Below, piece by piece: positions 1 to 12,100 of a stretch of DNA of 64,000 nucleotides. The notes beneath the pieces are model-generated. The model searched no databases and was not told the origin of the DNA. It was given only the letters and a program-made list of their open reading frames with translations. Source of the DNA: Argopecten irradians (Eukaryota; Mollusca; Bivalvia; Pectinida; Pectinidae). The number at the start of each line of letters is the position of its first letter. Positions within the stretch are counted from its first letter, which is position 1. Both the position numbers and the translations under genes were made by a program. The stretch covers positions 68,056,469-68,120,468 of the forward strand of contig NC_091134.1 in the NCBI RefSeq assembly GCF_041381155.1, in the 5' to 3' direction.

Positions 1-615
1 CAGGGTCATATGAGGACATGTGTCAAGGAGACACCAACAGTCAGGGTCATATGAGAGCATGTGTCAAGGCACAAACAGTCAGAGTCATATGAGGACATGT
101 GTCAATGAGACACCAACAGTCAGAGTCATATGAGGACATTTGTCAAGGAGACACCAACAGTCAGGGTCATATGAGGACTTGTGTCAAGGAGACACCAAGT
201 CAGGGTCATATGAGGACTTGTGTTAAGGAGACACCAACAGTCAGTGTCATATGAGGACATGTGTCAATGAGACACCAACAGTCAGGGTCATATGAGGACA
301 TGTGTCAAGGAGACACCAACAGTCAGTGTCATATGAGAACATGTGTCAAGGGGACACCAACATTCAGGGTCATATGAGGGCATGTGTAAAGGAGACACCA
401 ACAGTCAGGGTCATATAAGAACATGTGTCAAGGCACGAACAGTCAGAGTCATATGAGGACATGTGTCAATGAGACACCAACAGTCAGGGTCATACAAGGA
501 CATGTGTCAAGAAGACACCAACAGTCAGGGTCATACAAGGACATGTGTCAAAGAGACAGTACACCAACAGTCAGGGTCATATTTGAGGACATGGGTTAAG
601 GAGACACCAACAGTC
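1..615. repeat. 41-bp minisatellite, left block
   Basis: About 15 direct copies of a roughly 41-bp unit with the core GGTCATATGAGGACATGTG followed by CAAGGAGACACCAACAGT. Copies differ by point changes and by short deletions (some read CAAGGCACAAACAGT). The array decays rightwards between about 600 and 920, where only fragments such as GACACCAACAGT remain. It probably lies in an intron of ZDHHC14, because coding exons of that gene sit to the right on the minus strand and its remaining exons must lie further left. Confidence 0.95.
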
Positions 616-1250
616 TTAAAAGACATCATCAGTTAGGACCATATATATGTGCATGTGAAAACAAAGGAGGCATTGTCAGCTAGTCATTTGAGGACAAATA
701 TAAGGAGAAACTAGTCATAAAGGACCTTATGGGAATGAATAGTCTGGGTCATTACGGAGTGGGAGTCAATTAAGACACAAACAGCGGGAACCATATGAAG
801 ATATTAAAGGCTGTTTAAAGGAAATTACAACAGTGCTAGCTAGGTCAATATGGACTGAAGAAAGGATGTCAAAGAGACAGCTAGGATCACATGTATAGGA
901 GGAAGACTGATAAAACAATGAAGATGGAATACAAAAATTATCAGCTTAATGAGTCGACTGATATGATATAGGAGAAGAAAGCTGTTGGACTGTTAATTAC
1001 ACTACTAATCAATAATCACAGGAAGCCAAGTTACCAAGGAAGGATGTGATTGGATTTATCAAGTTATATCCTAAAACAGTACAAATTCTATATCCATAAT
1101 CCAATTATTTGTTGTTAAGTCTTAGATCAATAAATGCTTCTGTTTCAAGTGTCAGGAATGTCAAAGACATATAGCTGGCACGACTCAGATTTATATAAAA
1201 TGTGTACAATATGTAGCTGTGTTTTAGAGATGTTTGACAGTCGCAGTTCC
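616..1250. other. Decayed minisatellite and unassigned intronic DNA
   Basis: Diverged pieces of the 41-bp unit are recognisable to about 920. The rest is AT-rich with no coding potential seen on either strand. Specifically, no exon encoding the DHHC catalytic motif of ZDHHC14 was found here. Confidence 0.6.
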
Positions 1251-1255
1251 TACAT

Positions 1256-1880
1256 CATCACACATATATCTAACGATGGTTATAAATGACTGTCCTCAGC
1301 TTACACTCACATATATCTAACGATGGTTATAAATGACTGCCCTCAGCTTACACTCACATATATCTAACGATGGTTATAAATGACTGTCCTCAGCTTACAC
1401 TCACATATATCTAACGATGGTTATAAATGACTGTCCTCAGCTTACACTCACATATATCTAACGATGGTTATAAATGAGCTTACTGTCCTCAGCTTACACT
1501 CACATATATCTAACGATGGTTATAAATGACTGTCCTCAGCTTACACTCACATATATCTAACGATGGTTATAAATGACTGTCCTCAGCTTACACTCACATA
1601 TATCTAACGATGGTTATAAATGACTGTCCTCAGCTTACACTCACATATATCTAACGATGGTTATAAATGACTGTCCTCAGCTTACACTCACATATATCTA
1701 ACGATGGTTATAAATGACTGTCCTCAGCTTACACTCACATATATCTAACGATGGTTATAAATGACTGTCCTCAGCTTACACTCACATATATCTAACGATG
1801 GTTATAAATGACTGTCCTCAGCTTACACTCACATATATCTAACGATGGTTATAAATGACTGTCCTCAGCTTACACTAACA
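1256..1880. repeat. 47-bp minisatellite
   Basis: About 13 nearly identical copies of a 47-bp unit with the core ACATATATCTAACGATGG and TTATAAATGACTGTCCTCAG. One copy near 1468 carries a short insertion, and one has a single T-to-C change (near 1340). The copies are much more uniform than the flanking 41-bp array, suggesting recent expansion. The array lies between two blocks of the 41-bp family. Confidence 0.97.
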
Positions 1881-1930
1881 GCCATGAATCTTATGTCAAC
1901 CAATTCAAAGTGTCCTTCAATAGTTATCAT

Positions 1931-2430
1931 GATGTGTCAATGAGACACCAACAGTCAGGGTCATATGAGGACATGTGTCAAGGAGACACCAACAGTCAGG
2001 GTCATTTGAGGACATGTGTCAAGGCACAAACAGTCAGAGTCATATGAGGACATGTGTCAAGGAGACACCAACAGTCAGGGTCATATGAGGACATGTGTCA
2101 AGGAGACACCAACAGTCAGGGTCATAGGAGGACATGTGTCAAGGAGGTACCAACAGTCAGGGTCATAGGAGGACATGTGTCAAGGAGGTACCAACAGTCA
2201 GGGTCATAGGAGGACATGTGTCAAGGAGGTACCAACAGTCAGGGTCATATTAAGACATGTGTAGAAGGGCATGTGTCACAGAGACACCAACAGTTAGGGA
2301 TCATATGAGGACATGTGTCAAGGAGACACCAACAGTCAGGATCATATGATGACATGTGTCAAGGAGACACCAACAGTCAGGGTCATATTAAGACATGTGT
2401 CAAGGAGACACCAACAGTCAGGGTCATATA
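1931..2430. repeat. 41-bp minisatellite, right block
   Basis: About 12 further copies of the unit seen at 1-615. Three adjacent copies (about 2120-2240) share the variant GTCATAGGAGG and GGAGGTACC, which shows local re-amplification of one variant. The block ends at about 2430, some 230 bp before a ZDHHC14 exon. Confidence 0.95.
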
Positions 2431-2666
2431 CTGCAAACAAGTTTGGAAACAAAATTTATTTTATACCCTGATGAAGTTAAAAAATAGTGACATCATTTCT
2501 TAAATTAATGAACTTAAAGCAAATCTTGATTTCCAGTAACAGACCTCCTTGAATTATTTCTAAGTAAACATTATATTCAGACAGGTAACTATATGACAGA
2601 TCCCGAAAAACAATATAAAAATTTATTATTAGTTATAACTTGCTATAACATTACGTGTAAACTTAC

Positions 2667-2825
2667 CAACACAGTTGTCACAGAGACTGCAGTGGGAGGC
2701 CCGTGGCGGCCGGAATATCTTACAGGTAAAGCAGTACTTGAGCTTGACCACTTGACCTTTGATGACCACCTCTTTAGTTCTTGGAGGTGGCCTGTAGGTA
2801 CCCGGAGATGTGGAGTTCGGGATTT
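2667..2825 (-). CDS. ZDHHC14: ZDHHC14 coding exon 3 (start of cysteine-rich domain)
   Basis: This 159-nt exon has its acceptor CTTTCAG at 2832-2826 (read on the minus strand) and its donor GTAAGT at 2666-2661. It encodes the PPPRTKEV linker (the PaCCT-side DPG/TYRPPP region precedes it) and the first zinc-coordinating cysteines and histidine of the [16 protein letters not shown]. It ends one base into a codon, where relatives continue with ERFDHHCPWVGNCVG. Confidence 0.95.
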
Positions 2826-5694
2826 CTGAAAGAAGAGGGCACCAACATGTTAGATATTTTAGTCATATGATGCATTTTTTAAAACATTTTTTGCACTTAA
2901 GTGTTTAACAAAGTACATACCTTTAGTCATATATGAACTGGTTATCATGATATAATTCCTATTTTTACTTGGACATACCAGGTACGTATATATTTTTATC
3001 ACATAATCCTCCTTATATCCAGTGATTTTGCCAATGTAATATTTTTGCCTAGATGTCACTAGTGTAATATGACTTGGAGCGATTTTCATTGGCTGGAAAT
3101 TCATTGTGACGTCAGACAGATCAATAAAATGACTTCAGGACCAATGACATGACGTCAGGATTAGGAGGTCGGTGGGACAACATGGTGGTCTCTGCTTGAT
3201 CTTTGGAATACATTTTGACATGATTTTCTTTGTTATGTAGGTATGTGTAGTTATGTGATAAAAAGTGTCTTAAATTGTGTTCATTTCATATGAGATTTTA
3301 TAAAAACTTGTCTCGAAGTGTTTAATTTTTTGTGCACCAAGGCTCGCAAAAATAAAAACTTTTTTTAGACTTGTTTCATACATTCTCATATGAAATGAAC
3401 ACTCATGTAAGATCCTAGATAAATACATAAAAATGAAAGGTTTATGCTATAGGTGTGTTGAATTTGGATATTTGCACTCCTAGACTAGTATCAATCATAT
3501 CCTACTTACCTATTTGCTTTTCTGTGTCAGCAGCCTCATCAGGGGTAGCCCTAGGGATGACCCCAGGGTCACTGAAGCTGGTGCGGAATAAGGTGGCCAT
3601 CACAAAAATAAATAAAGCAGCCCCTATGGCAGGTATGGCCGGCGTTACATTGGTGGCCAGGTAGGGACAGCTGTAACAAACAGAAAATAGGTCAGAAGGA
3701 AAACATACTCAAAAAAACATGACCATGTGTAGACCTTACACCTGTATATTGTATGGGGGAATTTTAGGGGGCACCAGTGTATATAGGAGGGAGGGGGTGT
3801 TTCGTACGGCACCTGTACTGTGTCTTATTTGTATATTTGGGCGTCTAGGAGGCTCCTGTAATTATAAGGACACCTTTTAATTTATATATGTAGTGGTTAC
3901 CAGGTGGCACCAATGTATTAGGGATGGGATGCATATGGTTGGGTGGGGATGGTGGTGTATATGGAAGCATAGGGGGCACCTGTATTTTAGAGGTACCTGT
4001 ACATGTGTAGGCTGGGAGGGGGGGGGGGTCGTATGGGGCACCTGAGTCACTTGTGTATATGACAGCGAAGGGGGCACCTGTGTACTATGTATATGAGTCA
4101 CCTGCATATATGGGGGCGTAGCTAATAGGGATATCAATGTAGGTATGTAAGGGAACTGTATGTAGCTAGGAGACGTATGTATGTACAATAGGTCACTGGT
4201 ATGTACTGTAGGGGACATCTGAATAAGGACACCTTTTTATATATATTGTTAGGGGTCACCGGTTGACACTAATGTATAGGGGATGGAGTGGGGTGTATAT
4301 GGGTGCGTAGGGGGCACATGTATTTCTAAGGTATCTAGGGGGAGGGGGGTGCGTAGGGGGCACCTGTATGTGTGAGGCATTTAATTTGTGTATGGGAGGA
4401 AGGAGGCATAGAGGGCTCCTGTATGTATGAGTCACCTGTGTATAGGTGTGTGTGGGGAGGGGGACTAGGTACTAATGGACATCTGTGTATACTGTATAGG
4501 GGGGATGAGCATATGGGGCCCTTTATGTATGAGTCACCTGTGTATGAGGGGTTGTACTGGCTACCTGTATGTATATGCCTGTATATATGGGGGCGTAGGG
4601 GGCACCTGTGTATATGACAGCGAAGGGGGCATCTGTATGTATGAGTCACCTGTATATATGGGGGCATAGCTCACAGGGATGTAGGTATATAGGCCTAGGG
4701 GATCTGTATGTACATTGTAGGTCACTGGTATGCACTGTATGGGACATCTGTATCACCGGGTGGAACCAATGTATATAGGGATGGAGTGGGAGTGTATATG
4801 GAGACGTAGGGGGTATTTGTATTTCTGAGGTATCTGTGTGGTGGTAGTGGTGGGGGGGGGGGGTTATGCAGGGGCACGAACCTATACATATAAGTCACCT
4901 GTGTATATGGGGGCATATAGGGGGCATCTATGTACGAAGAGAGGGATGTATGGGGCACCTGTATGAATGTGGCACCTGTGTATGGGGGGTGGGGGTGTAG
5001 GGGGCACCTGTATATATATGAATCATCTGTGAATGTGGGGGAGGGGGTCGTAGAATTAAGGGACAACTTTTTGAAGATGACATTTTAGGTAGGGCCAGGG
5101 GGCACTGGTATGTAGAATAATTAATTATGAGATGGTATATGTCACTTGTATATGTACATATTTTTAAATATTGAAAAATACCGAGCATTTTCTACTTAAT
5201 ATTTCCTTAAAATATTTAAGCGATCATATCAGTCCATCCCACAACTCTATCATTTCATTTGAATTCTCGTCGACAAATGAAGGCCTGTTAATATCAGGTT
5301 AATCAGGTATGTTAAATCATAAACTTATATGTTTCTGGTTAAATACATAAATAAATATGATTAATGATGCAACACTAGAACTGTTCCTATATAAGAAAAT
5401 ATGCAAGGATATGATCAGCGCGTGACAGCATTTCGTAATCAAGGGTTAAATGGGGCGATCGGCCCGCAATGTTACTTACTCGAAACCGAAAAACAGGCCG
5501 CATGTCACTATGATCAAGGTGCATGTGAAGTAAAAAATGCCAGTCTGTCTGGCCATCATAAGCCTGCCATTGCAGCAGAATTTGTTCTTTCCCGGGAACA
5601 CTTCCCAATTCCGCATAGATTTGGAAAGGTTCTTGTTTTTAGGTGTGATATCGTGAGGATTCATCGGGACTGCTACATACGTGGGATCTTTCAT
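2667..5694 (-). CDS. ZDHHC14: ZDHHC14-type palmitoyltransferase, N-terminal three coding exons (partial gene)
   Basis: The product is an S-acyltransferase of the ZDHHC9/14/18 group, a multi-pass membrane enzyme of the Golgi and endomembranes that palmitoylates cysteines. Coding exons on the minus strand are 5694-5480, 3670-3510 and 2825-2667. All have GTAAGT-type donors and pyrimidine-AG acceptors, and phases agree (GA|C, G|AA). Exon 1 reads [20 protein letters not shown] then ARQTGIFYF and a first membrane helix. Exon 2 starts [13 protein letters not shown], carries helix 2 and the [11 protein letters not shown] motif. Exon 3 gives [20 protein letters not shown] and the zinc-binding run [20 protein letters not shown]. 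The catalytic DHHC exon lies left of the window, beyond the minisatellites. The start at 5694 is the only upstream ATG in frame with this conserved block. Confidence 0.95.
2826..3509. other. ZDHHC14 intron 2, with a hairpin element
   Basis: No coding potential was seen beyond chance. The intron holds the hairpin element at 3277-3402. Near 3105-3175 two TGACGTCA-like (CRE-like) motifs appear, at CATTGTGACGTCAGAC and CATGACGTCAGGATT. Confidence 0.6.
3277..3402. mobile_element. Small hairpin MITE-like element (126 bp)
   Basis: The ends are a perfect 19-bp inverted repeat: GTGTTCATTTCATATGAGA at 3277-3295 and its exact complement at 3384-3402. The interior is AT-rich and non-coding. No clear target-site duplication is seen, so the superfamily is unassigned. 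Confidence 0.75.
3510..3670 (-). CDS. ZDHHC14: ZDHHC14 coding exon 2 (second transmembrane helix)
   Basis: This 161-nt exon has its acceptor TTGTTACAG just above 3670 and its donor GTAAGTAGG at 3509-3501. It encodes [20 protein letters not shown], the rest of helix 2, and the DPG motif ([17 protein letters not shown]) that follows helix 2 in all DHHC enzymes. Confidence 0.95.
3720..5160. repeat. Degenerate G-rich tandem array in ZDHHC14 intron 1
   Basis: The array consists of diverged tandem repeats built from the words GGGGGCACCTGTATGTATGA, GTCACCTGTGTATATGGG and GGGGCGTAGGGGGCACC, with period variable (tens of bp). It includes homopolymer G runs of 11 and 12 (4018-4028, 4852-4863). The gene is read on the other strand, so its pre-mRNA is C-rich here. 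Long open frames across this stretch are by-products of the low-complexity sequence and are not called as genes. Confidence 0.85.
5480..5694 (-). CDS. ZDHHC14: ZDHHC14 coding exon 1 (N terminus and first helix)
   Basis: The exon holds 71 codons plus two bases from the ATG at 5694. It encodes [20 protein letters not shown], then the family-typical [20 protein letters not shown] and the first helix ending GLFFGF. Donor GTAAGTAAC is at 5479-5471. The following exon completes the codon as Asp, giving the conserved F-D-C-P junction. Confidence 0.93.
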
Positions 5695-6073
5695 TACCCG
5701 TCGTACCTTATCAAGTCAAATCTGACAACCATAACATCATACAAATAGATAAATCATCTCATACAGATGTTGAAGTCACTATGATGTCCGAGTTATAGTT
5801 ACACATATCCACAATACAGCCATAAATTTCTTCATAATGATATCCATTCTGTCGTACAGGAAACCACCATTTGTTGTTGATCATAAATGCACGGCGCATG
5901 CGCGTATAAACATTAGGCGATGAAAAAACAAAATAAATCAAAATAAATGACTTTAACCCCAGCTGATGAATAGATTTTGCAAAATTTACTTTCATTTGTA
6001 ACAGTAAATAGTTTACGTTTTATAATTATTTTAATGTAATTAATTATTAGTGACCTTGACTTTGTAAACAAAC
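5695..6073. promoter_or_regulatory. Bidirectional promoter between ZDHHC14 and TMEM242
   Basis: Only 379 bp separate the divergent start codons. A GCGCATGCGC palindrome (NRF-1 core) lies at 5894-5903. No TATA box is placed convincingly for either gene, as usual for housekeeping bidirectional promoters. The TMEM242 start lies in AACATGGCGAC (6071-6081), which fits the YY1/TISU consensus AANATGGCGNC. Confidence 0.75.
5894..5903. promoter_or_regulatory. NRF-1 type palindrome
   Basis: GCGCATGCGC matches the core of the nuclear respiratory factor 1 consensus YGCGCAYGCGCR; only the outermost bases deviate. NRF-1 is known to drive nuclear genes for mitochondria and many bidirectional promoters, which suits TMEM242. 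Binding here is inferred. Confidence 0.6.
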
Positions 6074-6164
6074 ATGGCGACCTCCAGTAAAGATCATGCT
6101 TCTTCGCTGCAACGTTCAACGGAGGAGTTTAAGCCATCGAAGAAAAAAGATTCTGTTGCAGCGG
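6074..6164 (+). CDS. TMEM242: TMEM242 exon 1
   Basis: The exon encodes [20 protein letters not shown] and [10 protein letters not shown], ending in phase 1 at donor GTATGA (6165). The ATG was chosen because it is the first in frame and sits in a YY1/TISU-like context (AACATGGCGAC). Confidence 0.88.
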
Positions 6165-9100
6165 GTATGATCTATATCGTAGACTTAATAATATATATCC
6201 ATATTTTTATTAATGATTGTCAAAACTGCAACAACTTTATAAACTTAGCAAAAATACCCAGGCACGCAGCTGATGGTGCTACACTGTGCTAACTGTTACA
6301 CTGTCCACTGGTAAGCTTGCATGTCAGCTGCATGTTGCCCCGTTCCTTTGGGTACAACATTCATTTCAGGTCCAACAACCAAATGGATTGACTGTGTGAA
6401 TCTAATGACCAGCTATTGCATGACTATATTGATGATATATTGTTTACTATTTTAGACAGTGCGACTCAAGAAAATTAGGAAGCAGCCCAGGGACATCCCC
6501 CTATACGGTAAAGCTAACTGGGAAAATATTAGAAATGACCTGACCCACATCAACACGAAACTGGACGAACCAACAAACCAAACAATAGATGACCTCTGGA
6601 ACCTTTTTAAGAACACACTTAATGACTCAGTATATATAGATAAAAACATACCAAAAAAACACATCACATACAAATCTAAACTACCATGGATAACAAAACC
6701 CATCCGTCAACTCATGAAGAATTGTAAAAAATTACACGTACAGAACAAAAACAAACAAGACCAAGAGCTCAAACAGAAATACAAAGCATGCAAATCAGAA
6801 CTACAAAAACGCACTAGAAATGCATATCTAAACTACATAGAGAAAATGATAAAAGACCTACCAATAGATGAGCAACAACAAGAGTCACCACAAAAAAGAA
6901 GAAAATACAACCCCAAAAAATTATTCTCATACATCAAAACAACAAGAAAAGAGAACACAGATATCACAGCACTAAGAAAGGATGGACACCTAATGACAGA
7001 CACCACTTGTAAGGCAAACATACTAAATGAACAATTTAAATCAGCCTTCACAACAGAACAGGATCACCCCATACCAGATAAAGGACCATCACCACACCCA
7101 GTCATGCCTGAAATAAACATAACACAACAAGGAATAGATAACCTCCTCAAAAACATCAACCCACACAAAGCAACAGGACCAGACAATATACACGGCAGAC
7201 TACTAAAAGAACTTAGGGACATAACAGCACCCATACTTACCAAACTTTTCACTTACTCACTAAATACAGGCACATTACCAACAGATTGGAAACACGCAAA
7301 CGTTAACCCCATATACAAGAAAGGCGACAGATACAACCCCACTAACTACAGACCCATATCACTCACCTGTATCACATGCAAACTCATGGAACATATCATT
7401 ACAAGCGCCACAATGTCACATCTGGAGAACAACAACATATTATACAACTTACAACACGGCTTCAGATCATCCAGATCATGCGAGACACAACTTGCTACAT
7501 TCATACACGACCTCGCAAACAATAATAACAGCAACAAACAGACAGACATTATTATCATGGACTTTGCCAAAGCCTTTGACAAAGTCCCACACAAACGCCT
7601 ACAATACAAATTAAAATACTACGGCATAACAGGCAACACACACAAATGGATCACAGACTTTCTCTCACAACGCACCCAAACAGTAGTACTTGAGGGAAAA
7701 CAATCAAATAAAATACAAGTAACTTCAGGAGTCCCTCAAGGAACATGTTTGGGTCCAATTCTGTTTCTCATATACATTAACGATTTCCATCAATACATGC
7801 AGTACAGCACACTAAGATTATTCGCAGACGACAGTATTATATACAAAACAATAAACAACAAAGACGACACAATAAAACTACAGAAAGATCTGGACGCAGC
7901 AGCACAATGGGAAACAGACTGGCTAATGAAATTTCACCCAGATAAATGCAACATAATCAGTGTTACACCAAAACGCAACAAAATACACCACAACTACACA
8001 CTCCACAATCACACACTCGAGCAAGTAAACTCAAGCAAATATCTAGGACTAACACTACAAAAAAAACCTAAAATGGGACATGCACATAAATAATATCACC
8101 GCAAATGCAAACAGATCACTAGGGTTTTTAAAGCGACCCCCACAACACACACCAAATTCAACAGATAGAAAAAACACAACGCAGAGCAGCAAGATATGTT
8201 CACAACAAATATCACGACACCAGTTCAGTTACAAACATGATACATCAACTCAACTGGCCAACACTACAGACACGACGGCTACACACAAGATTGATACTTT
8301 TCTACAAAATAATACACAATATAGTTGCCGTCGAATACCAGACCATACTCATACCAGTAGACCACAGAACCAGACACTCCAATCCACACTGCTTCAGACA
8401 AATCTCTGCTACAAAGGACACATACAAATACTCATTTTTCCCACAAACAATAACACAATGGAATCTCCTCCCTGTAGCAGCAGTACAATGCACTACACTC
8501 GAGGACTTCAAGGCACATATTTCCAACGTAGCCCTTGAAGCCCTCACAAAATAGTTCTGCACACACCTTTTATCTATATACTAAAAAAAAAAAAAAAAAA
8601 TCACAAATCTAATCCTTTCACACCCTTGCACCCCTACAGGTCCCCCGTGACATAATCGTCATACTTTGACGGCGTCCCGTACACATAAGAAGAAGAAGAA
8701 GAAGAGACAGTTACAGTAGAGGTCATAATATACATGGAAACTTAGTAACCGCAGTAAATCCCTTGGTTTCCTCGGGAGAAATTTACAAATATCAAATACC
8801 AACATTAAATCCAAGGCCTATTTAGCTCTAGTAAGACCCAAACTTGAGTACAGCAGTTATGTATGGGACCCTTACACACAACAAAACATATATGTAACAC
8901 AGAAAAAGTTCAAAGACGAGCAGCAAGGAAGGTATATATATGTCATAAACAACTATAGAAAAAAGGACAGTGTAACACACATGATTAATACACTCAACTG
9001 GCCACTACTGTCACAAAGGCATCTAAAATCTCGCCTAGTAGTTTTCTACAAAATCAAACACAGTTATTCAGCCAAATTTACATGATATGGATGTTTTACT

Positions 9101-12100
9101 GCTAAGTAAAACATTTTTTTACAACAAATAATCAAAATAACAAACACAAAATATAAAAAAGGATATAACATGTTTGGAAGCATTTGTTTTTCAATTTTCC
9201 TAAATATTTTTTACCAAAATGGGTGTTTTGTCTGATATCTAGATATAAAAAACACTTTAAATTGGCATGGTCAGTCAACATCACAGGTTGATATCTAGTT
9301 TTTTTTTCTGGCTGATGTATTATCGGTCATGCCATTTACACCCGGTCCACCCCAACTGCGAATGATAAATATTATGAAGTTCCTTACCGTCAATCGATTA
9401 GATTTGTAACACAGCGAGAAATTCTGTACCGTGTAGCGATAAACGCTAACACTCTTGGCTACGTGAGCTTTTTTAGACTCGAGTTACTGTCGCCAAATCC
9501 ACAGGTAAATCGCGGGGCGCTCTGGCTACATCAGCTATACCAAACACAATCGTAAATGTTACAATACCGTAAAATCTTGTGTTACTTACACACCAGTGTA
9601 CTTTTGCACATGTATTTTTTCTTATGGCTTTAAATACTGAAAAAAAATCTACTATCGGTATATTTTGCGCATTCAAATTTTGGGGAAAACGATGTCGGGA
9701 AACACAAACATAAAGGTGGTAATTTCATTGCAAAACATTCACAATAAATGCTTGACAACTTGCACGAAATAACATAATATTAATTGCACTGTGCTTGTTT
9801 TTCTTTTATTGGCCACCGTAACTGAAACAGTGAAATATATCTTGGCAGAACATGTCAAAAACATTGGCAGTCCGCCGTATTATCCGTACAGATGTCAATG
9901 TCTGGAGATATTACACATGAATAGTTATCAGAACTATTTGAAAATATTATAATTTAGTTACTTTAATATTGCCACAATAAGTTTTAAGTGTGTTTGAGAT
10001 CATTAACAAACTTTAAAGAGCATTCCGATAGCATTTACGTTGGCTTGCAATAATCACATCGTGAGTGAACTCACTATCTGTACGGCACCAGATCCAAGCT
10101 GATGGCTAATTATATATAACAGTACGGTTAAAATGCCACTAACCTTCTAGCTTGTCAGTTTTGCTGTAATAATATTACAAACCATGTATTATCGGTCATC
10201 CATTAATACCAAAGAAAAAGTATTCCTTTAAGACTTAAAACATAAACTGATATTGTTCAGGGTCAGATTTGTTAAATGTTTTTATCTTAAAAGAGCAAAA
10301 ACAGTCTGGCTAAATTCAAAAGGTTTTGAGTCGTTTGTATCCTTCAATATTTCTTCATTTGCCTGAAATTATTGTATCATTTCAACTTATTTATACTAAT
10401 CTATAGATTGTCTTACTATAAACCAGATCTCATATTTTGTACTTTAAAAGTGGTCGAAAGTGTAATGGGATTTTTCGGATTTTGAAAATATGACTTCCTG
10501 AACATATGATTTTTGGTTACTTTATTCATGTTTAAAGGATTTGTGCAGCCAAAATTTTTTTTGATAATACGTCAGGATATTGATTTGGATGAATGAAAAA
10601 TTAAGTCCCACCCAACGAATCGCCTAGCTTTTAGCGCTATCGGTTGTTTTTGGTCGTGATTTATGGGTAGTGTCGACTACGGTTCAGAGATAATGAGCTA
10701 GGCGGTCACGTGGTCTTGTGATGTCACAGTAGTCCGTGGCTACACACGGTAAGCCTAGTACTATACATCTATACAGCACATACACGTATACGTTAGATCT
10801 ACAATTTGAGTTTTTCGAGTAAATGGTTGTTCTAGCTTTATGATTAAGATATTTTCAGTTTCAAAACATTCTATTTACACCATTTCAAACATTCAAACAA
10901 GAATATATCTAACTTTAGATTAGATAATCAGTCCAATTTGATAGCGATATCAATATGGTGTTCGGATCAGTCTGGACTGAGATTTAGATAGCATATTATG
11001 TAAATTTCTGTGTAATAAAAAACAGTATAATGTAACGCTATCTTTTAACGAGTAAAATCCCAAAATTTAGCATGAATATATCTAGAATCCATGTTTTTAT
11101 TTCAAACTTCTGCCACAACGATGCAAACACGGCACAGTTTTTTAGGTAAAAATAAAATTTGGACGGTTATCAGTTATGTGATATTGGAGTAACAATACCG
11201 AACTTATACCGAAAAATAATATGTATATCTATATTGTTGCCTTTGAAACTTTAACGTTTACTAAAAAGCAGAAATACATCAATGATATTTCTGATATATG
11301 TTTCTTAATTACGTATAAGTGTAGATTTAAATTCATTATTTCAAAATCATACTAAATTCTTAAAATAGTATATTCATTGTCGATCCTTTTGTATATCATA
11401 CCGAAATTTAATAGTATGATATATGAACATTTATCGTATAATCCAAAACGTAACCACATATAGTGTTCAAATGAAAAATGAAATTACTTGTATACAGGCA
11501 TCATAAATAGATATAATATCTTGTACCTTTTCAAAAATATACTAAGTGATATTAAAATAAGTATATTTATATATAATTAGTGTGGTAATGCTGTAACCCT
11601 TCTTGTATGACTATACATGTAGATTCGAAACGGTGAAAATACATGCTTAGAAGTTTTACTAATACCTTAGAAATTACGGTAGATTGCTATATAGATATGC
11701 TACGATTCCGTAATTACAGTATTAGACTGGAATAATGTTTAAAGTTTAATCTTTAGTTGAAATAGTTTTTAGGACCAATTTTTGTTTCTGAATAAGTCAA
11801 CTTCCATTATTGTTTTACCTGTGTACGACATATATATATATCCTAGGTATGATCAGGGATATTTTATTTCCATTTGCTTTTACATCTTCATTTTAAAGAG
11901 ACAATTCGATCTAAGAGTACATTAAAACTTGCACATATTTCGGATACAAACCATTTCTAATGGAAATTAGATTAGTTGGTTTTACTGTGATATGTAAGAA
12001 AAGTCTACTGTTGTCAAATGTATGTGAACTGTTTAATCGCCATATACACAGAGCTTTGTATGCCGAACCCTGACCCTTGCCTGTGTTGTAAAGAATTTTT

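Noticed and set aside
3877-4218. 113-residue minus-strand frame before the array core
   Set aside because: Same compositional origin (repeated CCACCTGTATATG-type words), no family match, and it lies within ZDHHC14 intron 1.
4335-5188. Pro/Tyr/His-rich minus-strand frames
   Set aside because: By-products of the G-rich degenerate tandem array in an intron.
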